Shown here in pieces: positions 7,698 to 16,698 of a stretch of DNA of 64,000 nt. Below the pieces are notes generated by a model. It saw only the letters and a program-made list of their open reading frames with translations. It was not told the DNA's origin and did no database searches. The stretch spans positions 1,302,001-1,366,000 of the forward strand of contig NZ_JBBOOK010000001.1 in assembly GCF_038003045.1 (NCBI RefSeq), in the 5' to 3' direction. How positions within the stretch are numbered: position 1 is the first letter of the stretch; each line of letters opens with the position of its first letter. This DNA comes from Sporosarcina sp. FSL W7-1349. GTDB taxonomy: Bacteria; Bacillota; Bacilli; Bacillales_A; Planococcaceae. Position numbers and translations under genes: made by a program.

Positions 7698-8918
7698 TTA
7701 TTTAAACAGCAATGGTATTTGTTCAAACAATGTAATGATTCCCAACACGCCCATGATGAGCACGACGATGATTCCAGGGATCGTCAACCACTTCGGGTGT
7801 TTATAGGAACCGACGATATCTTTCTTATGCGCTGCGACCAACAATGTTCCGAGGGCGAGCGGCAAGATTAGGGCATTCAATGCACCAACCAAGATCAGGA
7901 CATTGACCGGCCGACCGACGAATGCGAACGTCAATGTCGAAAGCAAGATGAATAAAATGATAACCCAGTTATGGTATTTCTCAATCATCGGGTGGAATGA
8001 ACGGATGAACGACACTGACGTGTACGCCGCTCCGACGACCGATGTGATGGCCGCCGCCCACATGATGACACCGAACATCCGATACCCAATATCGCCTGCC
8101 GCCAACTGGAAGACCGAAGCCGGCGGGTTGTCCGGGTCGATGGCAAGTCCTTGGGACACGACGCCGAGCACCGCAAGGAACAACGCCACCCGCATGATGC
8201 CTGTCACCAAAATTCCTGTAACTGAACTTTTTGTCACTTCGGGCAAGGATTCGACCCCTTTTACGCCCGCATCCAAAAGGCGGTGTCCGCCAGCGAAGGT
8301 AATGTACCCGCCGACCGTTCCACCGACTAGCGTTACGATTGCAAAAATACTGATTTCAGATGGCATAACTGTATTAACCAGCGCTTCCCCAATCGGTGGA
8401 GAAGTTGTAAATGCGACATACAACATGAGAAGGATCATGACGAACCCAGCAGCCTGGGCCACTTTATCCATCATTTTCCCTGCCTCTTTGAAGACGAATA
8501 TAAAAATGGCAAAAGCGGCACTAATGATTGCCCCTCTAATTGGATCGATGCCGAGCATCGCATTCAAACCGAGCCCCGCTCCTGCGACGTTACCGATGTT
8601 GAACGCCAGTCCCCCCATAACAATGAGGATAGCCAGCACGACGCCGAGCCCCGGCAATACTTTATTCGCGATTTCTTGCCCGCGTAACCCGGATACCGCT
8701 ATGATGCGCCAAACGTTCATCTGGGCAAAGACATCCAATATTAGGGAAATTAAAATGACGAACGCAAAGCTGGCCGCCAATTGCTGTGTAAATACGGTCG
8801 TCTGCGTCAAAAAGCCAGGACCGATTGAGGAGGTCGCCATCAGGAAGGCGGCGCCGAGCAAGACGCTCCGGCCCGCTTTCGGCTTCCCTTGGTTCTGCTT
8901 CAATTGTTCTTCGTTCAT
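7698..8918 (-). CDS. ycsG: NRAMP-type transporter (YcsG-like)
   Basis: 406 residues with about eleven hydrophobic segments. It resembles YcsG, a divergent member of the NRAMP/divalent-metal transporter superfamily encoded in the kip/pxp cluster of B. subtilis. TSSIGPGFLTQTTVF near the N-terminus corresponds to TM1. The canonical NRAMP metal-binding DPGN motif is absent there (SIGPGF instead), so the substrate may be organic, such as 5-oxoproline, rather than a metal (inference). ATG at 8918 follows GAGGAGG. Middle gene of pxpA-ycsG-ycsI. Confidence 0.85.
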   Translation of the reverse strand: MNEEQLKQNQGKPKAGRSVLLGAAFLMATSSIGPGFLTQTTVFTQQLAASFAFVILISLILDVFAQMNVWRIIAVSGLRGQEIANKVLPGLGVVLAILIVMGGLAFNIGNVAGAGLGLNAMLGIDPIRGAIISAAFAIFIFVFKEAGKMMDKVAQAAGFVMILLMLYVAFTTSPPIGEALVNTVMPSEISIFAIVTLVGGTVGGYITFAGGHRLLDAGVKGVESLPEVTKSSVTGILVTGIMRVALFLAVLGVVSQGLAIDPDNPPASVFQLAAGDIGYRMFGVIMWAAAITSVVGAAYTSVSFIRSFHPMIEKYHNWVIILFILLSTLTFAFVGRPVNVLILVGALNALILPLALGTLLVAAHKKDIVGSYKHPKWLTIPGIIVVLIMGVLGIITLFEQIPLLFK

Positions 8919-8972
8919 AAAAATGCCTCCTCTACATACCCTCCGGTCCACTTATCATTCAGCTCTGCTGAA

Positions 8973-9728
8973 TCAAAAAGCAGCGACCTGGATGCTGTTC
9001 TTTTCTAATTGATTTTTTACATACTTTGCAAAATCAAGCGCATGCGCCCCGTCTCCGTGGATGCAGATTGTATCTGCCTGCAATGCCACTTCTGTTCCTT
9101 GCTGGGACGTCACTTTCCCTTCCGTCACCATCCGCACGACTTGCGCCGCTGCTTTCTCCGTGTCCGTAATCAGTGCATCCCCCTGCAATCGTGACGTCAG
9201 TGAGCCATCAGATTGGTACGTCCGGTCCGCAAACACTTCGTGGGCGGTGCGCAATCCGATCTTCTCCCCCGCTTTCGTCAATTCGCTTGAGGCCAAGCCG
9301 AATAGGACTAGCGATGGATCGACATCATACACGGCCTGTGCAATCGCTTCCGCGAGATTCCGATCGCGGGCCGCCATATTATAAAGCGCGCCATGCGGCT
9401 TCACATGCTGCATCGTTTCCTTAAAGGTGGCCAAAACTCCTTGCAGCGCACCAATCTGGTAGACAACCATGTCGTACCCTTCCTGCGGCGTGATGTTCAT
9501 ATCCCGGCGTCCGAAGCCGTTCAGATCCGGCAAGCCGGGATGCGCCCCGATTTTCACACCGTTGTCGATTGCCAGCTTCACCGTTTCCCGCATGACTGTC
9601 GGATCACCGGCGTGGAAACCGCACGCAACATTCGCCGAAGTGATATATTGCAGAATATCCTTTTGCTCCCCTAGCTGATAACGGCCAAAACTTTCCCCCA
9701 AATCACAGTTCAAATCAACACGATACAT
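8973..9728 (-). CDS. pxpA: 5-oxoprolinase subunit A (LamB/YcsF family)
   Basis: 251 residues, usual length for PxpA. The family signature is at the N-terminus ([12 protein letters not shown]), followed by [29 protein letters not shown] and VKPHGALYN. With PxpB and PxpC it forms the ATP-dependent 5-oxoprolinase that opens 5-oxo-L-proline to glutamate in the cytoplasm. First gene of the minus arm; pxpB and pxpC lie on the opposite strand across a 247-base regulatory gap. GGAGGGG precedes ATG. Confidence 0.95.
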   Translation of the reverse strand: MYRVDLNCDLGESFGRYQLGEQKDILQYITSANVACGFHAGDPTVMRETVKLAIDNGVKIGAHPGLPDLNGFGRRDMNITPQEGYDMVVYQIGALQGVLATFKETMQHVKPHGALYNMAARDRNLAEAIAQAVYDVDPSLVLFGLASSELTKAGEKIGLRTAHEVFADRTYQSDGSLTSRLQGDALITDTEKAAAQVVRMVTEGKVTSQQGTEVALQADTICIHGDGAHALDFAKYVKNQLEKNSIQVAAF

Positions 9729-9754
9729 GCGATCCCCTCCAACTCATTTTCTAT

Positions 9755-9768
9755 CGAAAGCGTTTACA
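9755..9768. promoter_or_regulatory. cre-like site (CcpA) upstream of pxpA
   Basis: CGAAAGCGTTTACA matches the 14-base cre consensus TGWAANCGNTNWCA at every position but the first. It lies 27 bases upstream of the pxpA start, consistent with carbon catabolite repression. Binding is inferred. Confidence 0.65.
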
Positions 9769-9777
9769 GCAATCAGG

Positions 9778-9813
9778 TTCCGAAATTCGAAACATTAGTT
9801 TTGAAATTCGCAA
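9778..9813. promoter_or_regulatory. Two operator-like palindromes, 21 bases apart
   Basis: The first copy has core CGAAATTCG (9781-9789) within TTCCGAAATTCGAAA; the second core is TGAAATTCG (9802-9810). The cores are exactly 21 bases apart, on the same helix face. A third copy lies at 9944-9958. Likely binding sites for a regulator of both arms of the pxp cluster, as KipR is in B. subtilis. Confidence 0.6.
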
Positions 9814-9884
9814 GATTATCTTAACACAATTTTTTTTTCTTGAATAGCCAATTTTTTTGGTAGAATGAATCAATTCGTTTTATC

Positions 9885-9912
9885 TTGTTTTTTGCTATTT
9901 TCGCTTTATAAT
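9885..9912 (+). promoter_or_regulatory. Sigma-A promoter for pxpB-pxpC
   Basis: TTGTTT (9885-9890), a 16-base spacer, and TATAAT (9907-9912). The third operator-like palindrome lies 32 bases downstream, within the transcribed leader. Confidence 0.55.
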
Positions 9913-9943
9913 GAATTACATGGTCCAAATTTTAGAACGCCTG

Positions 9944-9958
9944 TACCGAATTTCGAAA
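9944..9958. promoter_or_regulatory. Third operator-like palindrome, before pxpB
   Basis: Core CGAATTTCG (9947-9955), a perfect odd palindrome, in TACCGAATTTCGAAA. It sits between the promoter and the pxpB ribosome binding site, where a bound protein would block transcription. Confidence 0.6.
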
Positions 9959-9975
9959 CAACAGGAGTTGTTACT

Positions 9976-10698
9976 ATGCAAAAATATCCATTGATCCAGC
10001 CGTTGGGCGATTCAGCTTTGTTCGTCCAACTCGGCGAGGGCATCGCCCCAACTATGCATGAAAAAGTGAAAAACCTAATGCACCTCCTGACCGAACATCC
10101 CTTTGAAGGATGGATCGAATGCGTCCCGGCTTATAATAATATCACTGTCTATTATGACCCTACCCGGGTTCTCCATTCACTAAGCCTTGGGGCCGGCTCT
10201 TCATTCCAAAAGGTGAGCGCTTACATACAAAAATTGATGCAACAATCGGAGGAACAAACTGCCGACAAGGGACGGACCGTCACCATCCCCGTCCTATATG
10301 GCGGCGAATACGGCCCCGATCTGGCGCATGTCGCTGAGGCGAACGGCTTGACGACAGACGAAGTGATCCAAATCCATTCGGGGAATGAATATCTCGTCTA
10401 TATGATCGGCTTCGCACCGGGATTTCCATTTATGGGCGGCATGGATGAACGGATCGCCACCCCACGGAAGGAATCGCCGCGCATGGCTATCCATCCGGGG
10501 TCGGTCGGGATTGCCGGCAAACAGACCGGCATCTATCCGCTCGAAACACCCGGCGGATGGCAAATTATCGGGCGCACGCCAATCGATCTGTTCTTGCCCG
10601 AACAGACACCCCCGACCCTCTTGCAAGCAGGAGATATTATCCGATTCGCTCCGATCTCCCCCGACGAATACAAAGAAATGAAGGAGGGGAAACGATGA
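9976..10698 (+). CDS. pxpB: 5-oxoprolinase subunit B (KipI-like)
   Basis: 240 residues. The family pattern is clear: LGDSALFVQLG near the N-terminus, then YGGEYGPDL, VYMIGFAPGFPFMGG, HPGSVGIAGKQTGIYP and ETPGGWQIIGRTP, the biotin-carboxylase-like allophanate hydrolase subunit 1 fold. In B. subtilis this protein (KipI) also inhibits the sporulation kinase KinA, so the gene may connect nitrogen use with sporulation; that second role is not shown here. ATG at 9976 follows CAGGAG; the longer frame upstream is the promoter region. The stop overlaps the pxpC start (ATGA). Confidence 0.95.
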   Translation: MQKYPLIQPLGDSALFVQLGEGIAPTMHEKVKNLMHLLTEHPFEGWIECVPAYNNITVYYDPTRVLHSLSLGAGSSFQKVSAYIQKLMQQSEEQTADKGRTVTIPVLYGGEYGPDLAHVAEANGLTTDEVIQIHSGNEYLVYMIGFAPGFPFMGGMDERIATPRKESPRMAIHPGSVGIAGKQTGIYPLETPGGWQIIGRTPIDLFLPEQTPPTLLQAGDIIRFAPISPDEYKEMKEGKR

Positions 10699-11681
10699 CG
10701 ATCCAAGTTCTGCACCCGGGTGCATTGGCAACGATCCAAGATAAAGGGAGATACGGTTACCAGCAATTCGGCGTCATCGCCAGTGGTGCAATGGATCCCT
10801 ACTCGCTGCGGATTGCCAATTGGCTTGTCGGCAACCCGGAAAACGAAGGAGCACTCGAAGTGACGATGTTCGGGACGAGTCTGCAATTCGAAAGGGACAC
10901 CATTGTCGCCATCACAGGAGCCGACCTAACCGCATTACTCGATAGCGAACCGGCCCCGACATGGCGTCCACTGCTGATCCGGAAAGGGTCGATTCTGAAA
11001 TTCAAAGCGGCGCGGCAAGGAAGCCGTGCCTATGTAGCGGTAGCTGGAGGATTTGACGTGCCTGCAGTGATGGGAAGCAAAAGCACATACTTGAAAGCGG
11101 GCATCGGAGGATTTCAGGGAAGAGCTTTGAAAAAAGGAGATCTTCTTGGAATCGGCACAGAGCTAACCGAACGGAATCAAGAAGTGTACGACCGGCTCAG
11201 CGAAATTGGCGGGATCGCGAAATGGTCCGTGCGTCATGATGGATTGCTCCGGTTTGGCAAAACAGCGCGCATCCGAGTCGTCCAAGGGACCGAATACGAC
11301 CGATACGATGCGGCTAGCAAGCAGGCTTTATTCAACAATTCGTATACGTTGACAACCGATGCGGACCGGATGGGATACCGGTTCACCGGCCCGGCCCTGT
11401 CGCTGGAAGAGCAGTTTGAGCTGCTGTCGGAAGGCGTCACATACGGCACCGTCCAAATCCCGTCGAACGGCCAGCCGATCATTCTCATGGCGGACCGCCA
11501 AACGACCGGCGGCTACCCCAAAATTGCCCAAGTCATCACCGCCGACTTGCCGACACTCGCCCAACTCCAACCGAACTCCACCATCCAGTTCGTGGAAGTG
11601 ACTCACGAAGAAGCGGAACAGGAACTGCTCCGCCATGCTCGGATGTTGGAGGCTGTCAAAATCGGCATCGGGCTGAAATGA
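10695..11681 (+). CDS. pxpC: 5-oxoprolinase subunit C (KipA-like)
   Basis: 328 residues with the allophanate hydrolase subunit 2 pattern: HPGALATIQDKGRYGYQQFGV, SGAMDPYSLRIANWLVGN, AITGADLTA, the YVAVAGGFDVP.MGSKSTY segment and, late, ILMADRQTTGGYPKIAQV. It works with PxpA and PxpB in ATP-dependent cleavage of 5-oxoproline. AGGAGGGG precedes ATG at 10695, which overlaps the pxpB stop by four bases, implying translational coupling. Last gene of the plus arm. Confidence 0.95.
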   Translation: MTIQVLHPGALATIQDKGRYGYQQFGVIASGAMDPYSLRIANWLVGNPENEGALEVTMFGTSLQFERDTIVAITGADLTALLDSEPAPTWRPLLIRKGSILKFKAARQGSRAYVAVAGGFDVPAVMGSKSTYLKAGIGGFQGRALKKGDLLGIGTELTERNQEVYDRLSEIGGIAKWSVRHDGLLRFGKTARIRVVQGTEYDRYDAASKQALFNNSYTLTTDADRMGYRFTGPALSLEEQFELLSEGVTYGTVQIPSNGQPIILMADRQTTGGYPKIAQVITADLPTLAQLQPNSTIQFVEVTHEEAEQELLRHARMLEAVKIGIGLK

Positions 11682-11693
11682 TCATGAAATAGC

Positions 11694-11725
11694 AAACGCA
11701 GAGGCTTTGGATTCTCTGCGTTTTT
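11694..11725 (+). terminator. Terminator of pxpB-pxpC
   Basis: AACGCAGAG and CTCTGCGTT form a perfect nine-base stem followed by TTTT, 13 bases after the pxpC stop. Confidence 0.9.
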
Positions 11726-11981
11726 ATAGTAATTAGATCTAAGATAGATCAGACTTGCTCATACTACTTCATGTCATTTCCAGCAAGGCCTGAAGATGCA
11801 GACATCCTTGTCGTGAAAATTAAATAGCGGAACACGGGATCATAAGGAGAGGGGCGCAGCTCTAGAAGCACGCCCCTCTCCTCTTGTTGAATAAACCCCA
11901 AACCTGTGGGTCTCCCGTTCCAAATTGCCCCTTTTCACACAAGCAAACCATTAGCCAAATTCCGGCATCGCTGCAAATTAC
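11726..11981. other. Intergenic stretch with a strong hairpin
   Basis: No gene seen. Bases 11845-11856 (AGGAGAGGGGCG) are fully complementary to 11871-11882 (CGCCCCTCTCCT), a 12-bp GC-rich stem with a 14-base loop. There is no T-run on either side, so termination is doubtful; it may be a transcript-stabilising or remnant element. Confidence 0.5.
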
Positions 11982-12452
11982 CTATTGGACCGCTGTTAGA
12001 TCCTTTATTGCATTTTTATAAATGGGTTCTTCTGTTATCTGATGTCCTTCTACAAGTGAGACATAATAATGTCCATTCGATAACGGTTGGAAATGCTGGT
12101 TTTCCTTTTGCTTTTCAAAGTAAATCGTATATTTCTGATTGGCCGTTGAAGTAAGCTCCCAACCCCCGCCTGCTTCCATGACGACGTTTGCCGATATTCT
12201 TTTCACCACATACCCTTTTTTGTCTTTGGCTACTTCACCTGCAAAATATGTATTTTCATTCAACTGAATCGCTAATACTTCTTCCTCTTTTGTCGTTGTC
12301 AGTACATCGACAGCCCCCCGAATTCCCTCGTTTTGAATAAAATGTTCCAACGCTTCTTCTTTCGTGGAAAAGTGGGCGATCGCCGTTTCTTTCCCACAGG
12401 CAGATAACAGGAAGACAATTGTCGTCAGTAACACTGCAATCAAACGCTTCAT
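11982..12452 (-). CDS. Lipoprotein of unknown function
   Basis: 156 residues. The N-terminus MKRLIAVLLTTIVFLLSAC is a type II signal peptide with lipobox LSAC, so the mature protein is membrane-anchored outside the cell through Cys19. The rest is a small mixed alpha/beta domain (HFSTKEEALEHFIQNEGIRGAVDVL..) seen in short Bacillales lipoproteins of unknown role. AGGGGGAG precedes ATG at 12452. It lies 49 bases after the ABC exporter genes and could be read with them. Confidence 0.8.
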   Translation of the reverse strand: MKRLIAVLLTTIVFLLSACGKETAIAHFSTKEEALEHFIQNEGIRGAVDVLTTTKEEEVLAIQLNENTYFAGEVAKDKKGYVVKRISANVVMEAGGGWELTSTANQKYTIYFEKQKENQHFQPLSNGHYYVSLVEGHQITEEPIYKNAIKDLTAVQ

Positions 12453-12501
12453 CGTCCTCTCCCCCTTTCGTCTATCCGAATCGTCCATCTGCGCACAGTT
12501 T

Positions 12502-14352
12502 TCAAATGTTTGCGCCCCTGCCCGTAGCTATGCTCCGCAAGTTAAACTGGCTTTCATACATGTCAAAATAAAACCCTTTCTTCTCTAAAAGCTCACGATG
12601 TGTTCCCGACTCCAGGATTTCTCCTTGATGGATCACGAAAATGCGATCTACATTTTCGATGGTCTTCAACCGGTGGGCAATGACAAAGCTTGTTCGCCCT
12701 TCCATTAATCGGTTGATGCCTTTTTGAATTTCGATTTCCGTATTTGTATCAATGCTTGATGTTGCCTCATCGAGGATCAACATATCAGAATCCGCCAAAA
12801 TCGCCCGGGCGATTGCGATTAGCTGCCGTTGCCCTTGACTTAGATTAGACCCTTCCGCTGTAACAGCTGTTTCATACCCTTTCGGTAGATGCTTGATGAA
12901 GTGATGCGCGGAAGCCATTTTCGCAGCGGCCATCACTTCTTCGTCCGTCGCGTCTAAACGGCCGTAGCGGATATTATCCAGAATCGTTCCTGTAAACAAA
13001 TACGTATCTTGCAGCACGATTCCGATTTTCTTGCGCAATCCGCTTACTTGATAATCACGTATATTATGGCCATCTACCAGTATGTTTCCTGATGTTACGT
13101 CATAAAACCTCATTAGTAAATTTATAATCGTCGTTTTTCCCGATCCCGTCGGTCCAACAAGTGCAATTTTCTCTCCTGGTTGAACGGTAAAATTAATCTT
13201 TTTCAAGATGCTTTTCCCGTTTTCATATTCAAAATTCACATTGGAAAATTCAATATGGCCTGTTAATGAATCCACAACGATGGCGTCTTTTTTATCTTCT
13301 ATTTCCGGTTTCTCATCCATCACCTCAAAGACGCGTTCCGCTCCCGCCACCGCTGATTGAAAGGTGTTCAGCAGATTGGAAAGCTGACCGATGGGGCGGA
13401 ATACTTGGCGCGAGTAGGTTACAAAAGCCGCGATAATCCCAACAGAAGCATATCCGTAAACCGTCATGATCGCGCCAATTGCAATGATAAGACAGAGCCC
13501 AATATTGTTTATGAAGTTATTGATCGGACCTAAAAACCCCGACACAGCATCTGCCGTATACGCGGATTGCCGCAGCCGCTGGTTCACTTCTTTGAATTGC
13601 TCGTTCATTTTTTCCTCTTGCCCAAACAAAGCAATTTCTTCATTCCCTGAAATGGATTCCTCGATAAATCCGTTTAAATCCCCCAAATCTCTCTGCCTTT
13701 TTATGAACGCACTGCTGCTATGCTGAATCACTTTTTTCGTCGCAAGAATGAAAACCGGAATGACGAGGAGTGTTACTATGGCCAATACCCAATTGAGCGA
13801 AAACATCGCAATGACGACTCCAGAGAGCATGAGGACAGATGAAATAATTTGGACGACGCTTTGGCTTAACGCATGATTCAAACTTTCAATGTCGTTCGTT
13901 CCCCTGCTCATTAAATCTCCATGTCTGCGATTATCAAAGAACCGCAAAGACAATGTTTCGAATTTATCGACTAAATCTTGCCGTAAATTCCGGGTTGTCC
14001 GAAGCGATACCCGAACCATCATAAACGTTTGAAGCCATGTAAATAATGCAGTTGCCAAATAGATGGATAAGAGCAGGACTAGTAATTTGAACGTCCCTGG
14101 GATATCCTTCGGTATGATGTAATCATCAATAATTTTTCCGATTAAATACGGAGCAAGAAGTCCCAATAATGTTGAAATGACCACAAAGAGAACCGAAGCT
14201 ACTAACGGCGCTTTTTGTTGCTCCATGTACTTCCAGATTCTTCGCAGCGTACCCTTCCAATCCTTAGCCTTGACGATTGGACCGCTGAATCCCCGAGGAC
14301 CACGCGCGCGTCCGATGGCATTCGTTGCAGATGGGGAATGGGGTTTATTCAT
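12502..14352 (-). CDS. ABC exporter half-transporter, catalytic-site subunit
   Basis: 616 residues: six transmembrane helices (roughly 50-330) fused to an ATPase domain (about 370-600). Motifs are Walker A GPTGSGKTT, signature LSQGQRQL, Walker B LILDEATSSID with the catalytic glutamate, and switch histidine in VIAHRL. This is the canonical-site half of a heterodimeric type IV (ABCB-like) exporter such as YheH/BmrD or YfiC of B. subtilis, which expel lipophilic drugs or lipids. Its ATG overlaps the stop of the partner gene by four bases. Confidence 0.9.
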   Translation of the reverse strand: MNKPHSPSATNAIGRARGPRGFSGPIVKAKDWKGTLRRIWKYMEQQKAPLVASVLFVVISTLLGLLAPYLIGKIIDDYIIPKDIPGTFKLLVLLLSIYLATALFTWLQTFMMVRVSLRTTRNLRQDLVDKFETLSLRFFDNRRHGDLMSRGTNDIESLNHALSQSVVQIISSVLMLSGVVIAMFSLNWVLAIVTLLVIPVFILATKKVIQHSSSAFIKRQRDLGDLNGFIEESISGNEEIALFGQEEKMNEQFKEVNQRLRQSAYTADAVSGFLGPINNFINNIGLCLIIAIGAIMTVYGYASVGIIAAFVTYSRQVFRPIGQLSNLLNTFQSAVAGAERVFEVMDEKPEIEDKKDAIVVDSLTGHIEFSNVNFEYENGKSILKKINFTVQPGEKIALVGPTGSGKTTIINLLMRFYDVTSGNILVDGHNIRDYQVSGLRKKIGIVLQDTYLFTGTILDNIRYGRLDATDEEVMAAAKMASAHHFIKHLPKGYETAVTAEGSNLSQGQRQLIAIARAILADSDMLILDEATSSIDTNTEIEIQKGINRLMEGRTSFVIAHRLKTIENVDRIFVIHQGEILESGTHRELLEKKGFYFDMYESQFNLRSIATGRGANI

Positions 14353-16088
14353 ACGAATTCCAGCCCCTTTCCGTTTTGCGACATATAAATATCGTGATAT
14401 AAAGCGCTTTCCGTTAATAAATCCTCATGCGTCCCAACCGCTTCCACCATGCCGTCTTTCATGACAAGGATTTGGTCGGCATGAATCATGGAGGAGATTT
14501 TCGACGAAACGATAAATACAGTCTTGTCGGAGTAATGCTTTTTCAATGCTTGCTGCACCGCCATTTCGGAAAGAGCATCGATAGCAGAAGTCGAATCATC
14601 CAGAATCAATATCTTCGGATTGGAAAGGAAAGCCCGAGCCATGGATAAACGCTGTTTTTGGCCGCCGGATAAATTAGTGGCGCCTTGCAAAAGCCGATGG
14701 TCGAACTTGTTTTCCAAACGTTGAATAAATTCGGAGGCGGCAGCGGCTTCTGTCGCTTGTTCCAACTCATCATTCGACGCGTCTTCTTTTCCGAAACGCA
14801 AGTTATCCCCGATCGACCCCGAAAACAACGTCGCTTTTTGCGGAACAAAACCGATGGCGGTCCGGAGTTTTTCGAGCGGTACATCATTTACATTCACCCC
14901 GTCGATCAAAATCTCTCCGGCATCCGGATCATAGAGTCGGGGTATCAGTTTAACAAGCGTTGATTTTCCGCTGCCAGTTAAACCGATTATGCCGATTGTC
15001 TGCCCAGCTTCCGCTTTAAACGATATGTTCCGCAACACATACTCCCCATTTTTGCTATAGCTGAAGTTGACATTTTGAAATTCCACTTCGCCCGTTATGT
15101 CCCGTCCGCCGCTCAGATCCTCCTGTTCTTCAATATCGATCTTCGTATCCAATACTTGAACAATCCGTTCAGCCGATGGGAAAGAACGCGCAATTTGCAT
15201 GAGCACATTGCTGCTACTGACTAACCCATTCATCATAATATTTAAGTAGTTGATAAAAGCTAAAATGACACCGACTTGCAGCGTTCCCTCTGTAACTTTT
15301 ATTACGCCCAGCCAGAGCCCCGCAATTACTCCGATATTGACAACAAACATCATAATCGGCATAAGCGTTAAAACAAACTGTTCAGCTGTCATATTCCATT
15401 TCATGAACGAATGATTGACGTCCCGAAAACGGTCCTTTTCATAACCATGCCGGTCAAATGCTTTAATGACCCGTATACCGGCCAAAATTTCCTGAAGCTT
15501 TGTATTCACTTGGTCCATGGCCTTTTGCACATGTGAAAAAAGCTTCCCGGACTTTGAAGAAAAATAATAAATACATCCAATCAGAATCGGAATCGAAACG
15601 AGCAAGACAGGGAATAATTCACGTGCTGTCATCCATACGATTACAACAGAACCAATGAACAATAAGGGCCCCCGCACAAATACGCGCAGCGTCATAATAA
15701 CCGCCTGCTGCAATGTCGCGATATCATTGGAAACAATCGTAATCAGCTTGCCTCTGCCAAACGAATCCGTATTTTGATTTGAAAATCGCATTGTCTTTTG
15801 AAAGACATCCCCTCGAATATCCGATGCAAAATTCACAGCCGCTTTCGCCGCATAAACGGAGCTTCCCGCTCCCCCGACCAATCCTATAACCGCGCTGATC
15901 AACATGAATAAACCAAGCTTGATGACATAGCCGTTATCTTCATTGACGATACCAACATCGATCATCTTCTGCATAATCGTTGGCTGAACTAAATCCATCG
16001 CGACTTCAATACACATGAGCAACGGCCCTAACACGGCAAAAACTTGGTATGGTTTCATATACTTCAATAATTTTTTCATCGCCTGCAT
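14349..16088 (-). CDS. ABC exporter half-transporter, degenerate-site subunit
   Basis: 579 residues, membrane domain then ATPase domain. Walker A GLTGSGKST and signature LSGGQKQR are intact, but Walker B ends LILDDSTSAID (Asp where the catalytic Glu should be) and the switch histidine is replaced (FIVSSKISS). These changes mark the degenerate nucleotide site of heterodimeric exporters like BmrC/BmrD. It pairs with the following gene. The start at 16088 has only a moderate AGGGGT site; ATG at 16079 is an alternative. It begins ten bases after padR. Confidence 0.9.
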   Translation of the reverse strand: MQAMKKLLKYMKPYQVFAVLGPLLMCIEVAMDLVQPTIMQKMIDVGIVNEDNGYVIKLGLFMLISAVIGLVGGAGSSVYAAKAAVNFASDIRGDVFQKTMRFSNQNTDSFGRGKLITIVSNDIATLQQAVIMTLRVFVRGPLLFIGSVVIVWMTARELFPVLLVSIPILIGCIYYFSSKSGKLFSHVQKAMDQVNTKLQEILAGIRVIKAFDRHGYEKDRFRDVNHSFMKWNMTAEQFVLTLMPIMMFVVNIGVIAGLWLGVIKVTEGTLQVGVILAFINYLNIMMNGLVSSSNVLMQIARSFPSAERIVQVLDTKIDIEEQEDLSGGRDITGEVEFQNVNFSYSKNGEYVLRNISFKAEAGQTIGIIGLTGSGKSTLVKLIPRLYDPDAGEILIDGVNVNDVPLEKLRTAIGFVPQKATLFSGSIGDNLRFGKEDASNDELEQATEAAAASEFIQRLENKFDHRLLQGATNLSGGQKQRLSMARAFLSNPKILILDDSTSAIDALSEMAVQQALKKHYSDKTVFIVSSKISSMIHADQILVMKDGMVEAVGTHEDLLTESALYHDIYMSQNGKGLEFV

Positions 16089-16098
16089 GAAGGTACCC

Positions 16099-16572
16099 CT
16101 ACTCTTTATGTTTGCCGAGCTGTTGTAACCGCTCGGTCATTTCATCTATAAAAGCAATTAATTCACGTATATCTTCTTCGCTTCCGCGTGCCTTCTTCAT
16201 CGTTTTCCGAAGTTCTTTTTCATAGTTGCCAATCGCCGTTTTCAGAAGCGTAAATTCCTCTGAATTCCTCCATTTCATCTTCTCATTCCAATGCTCCCAA
16301 AAATGATCGGCCCCGAAGTCCCCATTCATATCAGCCAACCGCTTCTCCCCGGCTTCACTGAGCGAATAAATTTTCTTGGGCGAGCTTGTATCCAATACGA
16401 TCAGCTCCTGATCCAAAAGCTCCTGCAAAGCGGGATAAATCGTACCGGCACTCGCTGAATACGCCCCATCCGATCGTTCTTCCAACTCTTTCATAATCTG
16501 ATAGCCGTGCATGGCTTCTTCCTGAAGCAAATGTAAAACCGCGGTTTGGACAAACCCTCTCCGTCTCCTCAT
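16099..16572 (-). CDS. PadR family transcriptional regulator
   Basis: 157 residues. The N-terminal winged helix is typical of PadR: VLHLLQEEAMHGYQIMKELEERSDGAY..AGTIYPALQELLDQELI, then KIYSLSEAGEKRL, followed by a C-terminal helical dimerisation region (YEKELRKTMKKARGSEEDIRELIAFIDEM). ATG at 16572 follows GAGGTGAA. It is the first gene of a padR-ABC-ABC operon and has an ATATCG..CGATAT operator at its promoter, so it likely represses itself and the exporter until an exported compound binds. Confidence 0.92.
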   Translation of the reverse strand: MRRRRGFVQTAVLHLLQEEAMHGYQIMKELEERSDGAYSASAGTIYPALQELLDQELIVLDTSSPKKIYSLSEAGEKRLADMNGDFGADHFWEHWNEKMKWRNSEEFTLLKTAIGNYEKELRKTMKKARGSEEDIRELIAFIDEMTERLQQLGKHKE

Positions 16573-16593
16573 AATATCTTCACCTCTGTCATT

Positions 16594-16631
16594 TATATCG
16601 ATAATATTAAACGATATATCGGTAATAATCA
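16594..16631 (-). promoter_or_regulatory. padR promoter with PadR operator
   Basis: Minus-strand -35 TTGATT (16631-16626), 17-base spacer, -10 TAATAT (16608-16603). The palindrome ATATCG (16594-16599) - 11 bases - CGATAT (16611-16616) straddles the -10, and a second palindrome CGATATATCG starts at 16611. This is the arrangement of PadR-type autorepression. Confidence 0.75.
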
Positions 16632-16642
16632 ATCGCAAGCAA

Positions 16643-16681
16643 TAAAAAACTTCTTCCCGATGCAACTCAGGAAGAAGTTTA
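16643..16681 (-). terminator. Terminator of DMT-iclR transcript
   Basis: AAACTTCTTCC and GGGAAGAAGTTT form the stem on the minus strand, followed by TTTTATTG. Confidence 0.85.
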
Positions 16682-16698
16682 TGAAATCAAACTGCCTA

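Noticed and set aside
7903..9012. Plus-strand open frame of 369 residues
   Set aside because: It lies wholly antisense to ycsG, which has clear membrane-protein character and operon context; the frame is low-complexity and lacks a binding site.
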